From positions 2,500,001 to 2,564,000 of the forward strand of contig NZ_CP019704.1 of assembly GCF_002005425.1 (NCBI RefSeq): 64,000 bases of DNA, read 5' to 3'. The position numbers and the translations under genes are program-made. Source of the stretch: Polaribacter sp. BM10 (GTDB lineage Bacteria > Bacteroidota > Bacteroidia > Flavobacteriales > Flavobacteriaceae). Positions 63,797 to 64,000 of the stretch are shown piece by piece (the first letter of the stretch is position 1; each line of letters begins with the position of its first letter). Under the pieces are notes generated by a model. It made no database searches and had not been told where the DNA came from. It worked only from the letters and a program-made list of their open reading frames with translations.

Positions 63797-64000
63797 ATGT
63801 TTCAACTAGGAAAAACAATAGTATCAGAAGATGTAATCGAAAAAGATTTTGTGTGTAATATTTCTGCTTGTAAAGGTGCTTGCTGTATAGACGGCGAAGC
63901 GGGTGCGCCTTTAGATAAAGAAGAGACCAAGATTTTAGAAGATATATATCCTAAAGTAAAACCTTTTTTAAGAAAAGAAGGAATTGAGGTAATAGAAAAA
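63797..64000 (+). CDS. DUF3109 family protein, 5' part
   Basis: Open frame from ATG 63797 to the right edge, 68 codons, no stop. FVCNISACKGACCIDGEAGAPL is the Cys-rich start of DUF3109, a family related to the zinc/iron-chelating YkgJ proteins; four Cys (residues 20, 25, 29 and 30) could bind a metal or an Fe-S cluster. The rest lies beyond the window. I translated it by hand. Confidence 0.82.
   Translation, partial: MFQLGKTIVSEDVIEKDFVCNISACKGACCIDGEAGAPLDKEETKILEDIYPKVKPFLRKEGIEVIEK

Overview
The window reads as one chromosomal segment of a marine-type member of the Flavobacteriaceae (Bacteroidota). Grounds: strongly AT-rich DNA, promoters of the Bacteroidota form TTG-N(17-23)-TAnnTTTG, many short lipoproteins, a type IX secretion lipoprotein (PorW/SprE), families largely confined to the phylum (DUF4270, DUF4271, DUF4296, DUF5687, DUF6503, the DUF1501/DUF1800 pair), and an F-ATPase operon without the beta and epsilon genes. 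Polaribacter or a close relative is my best guess, from memory of gene content only. I saw no rRNA, tRNA, transposase, prophage or CRISPR array.

Layout. 0-2.9 kb: 3' end of an acyl-carrier operon (dehydratase, ketosynthase, ACP, phosphopantetheinyl transferase, GreA-like protein), then an orphan ABC ATPase. 4-8.3 kb: two exported peptidases (M13, S9). 8.5-15 kb: thioredoxin, then a PadR regulator, five tandem paralogous membrane proteins and a DUF5687/ATPase ABC exporter. 15.2-23.6 kb: porW, bactofilin, atpZ-like, a small membrane protein and atpBEFHAG. 23.6-30.2 kb: a decayed lipoprotein gene, an interrupted LytTR regulator, DUF1501/DUF1800, and an ECF sigma operon. 30.2-36.3 kb: ALDH7-type dehydrogenase, isoaspartyl peptidase, and a second sigma/anti-sigma operon whose sigma gene has no ordinary start codon. 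36.4-40.4 kb: LuxE-like protein, HxlR/nitroreductase pair with visible operators, a frameshifted DUF4437 gene and a chimeric gene remnant. 40.5-47.4 kb: MarC, KefG-KefC-like pair, DUF6503 lipoprotein, TetR-controlled redox genes. 47.4-64 kb: mostly housekeeping (tyrS, pyrC, hemD-like, radA, panD, panC, glmS) with conserved flavobacterial partners.

Genes that work together: the atp genes make Fo plus alpha, gamma and delta of F1, so beta and epsilon must be supplied from elsewhere. panD and panC make beta-alanine and join it to pantoate. Acyl-carrier genes at the left edge probably belong to a secondary fatty-acid or aryl-polyene type pathway that continues upstream of the window. KefG and KefC probably form a stress-gated K+/H+ efflux unit.

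Points most worth a second look: the PadR/five-paralog/ABC array; hairpins placed after atpE and after atpA in the ATP synthase operon; a dispersed structured repeat present twice; and a set of lesions (in-frame TAA codons, an A7 frameshift, a lost ATG, a two-gene fusion) between 23.6 and 40.4 kb. All functional calls are from reading the sequence and recalling families; no search was run.
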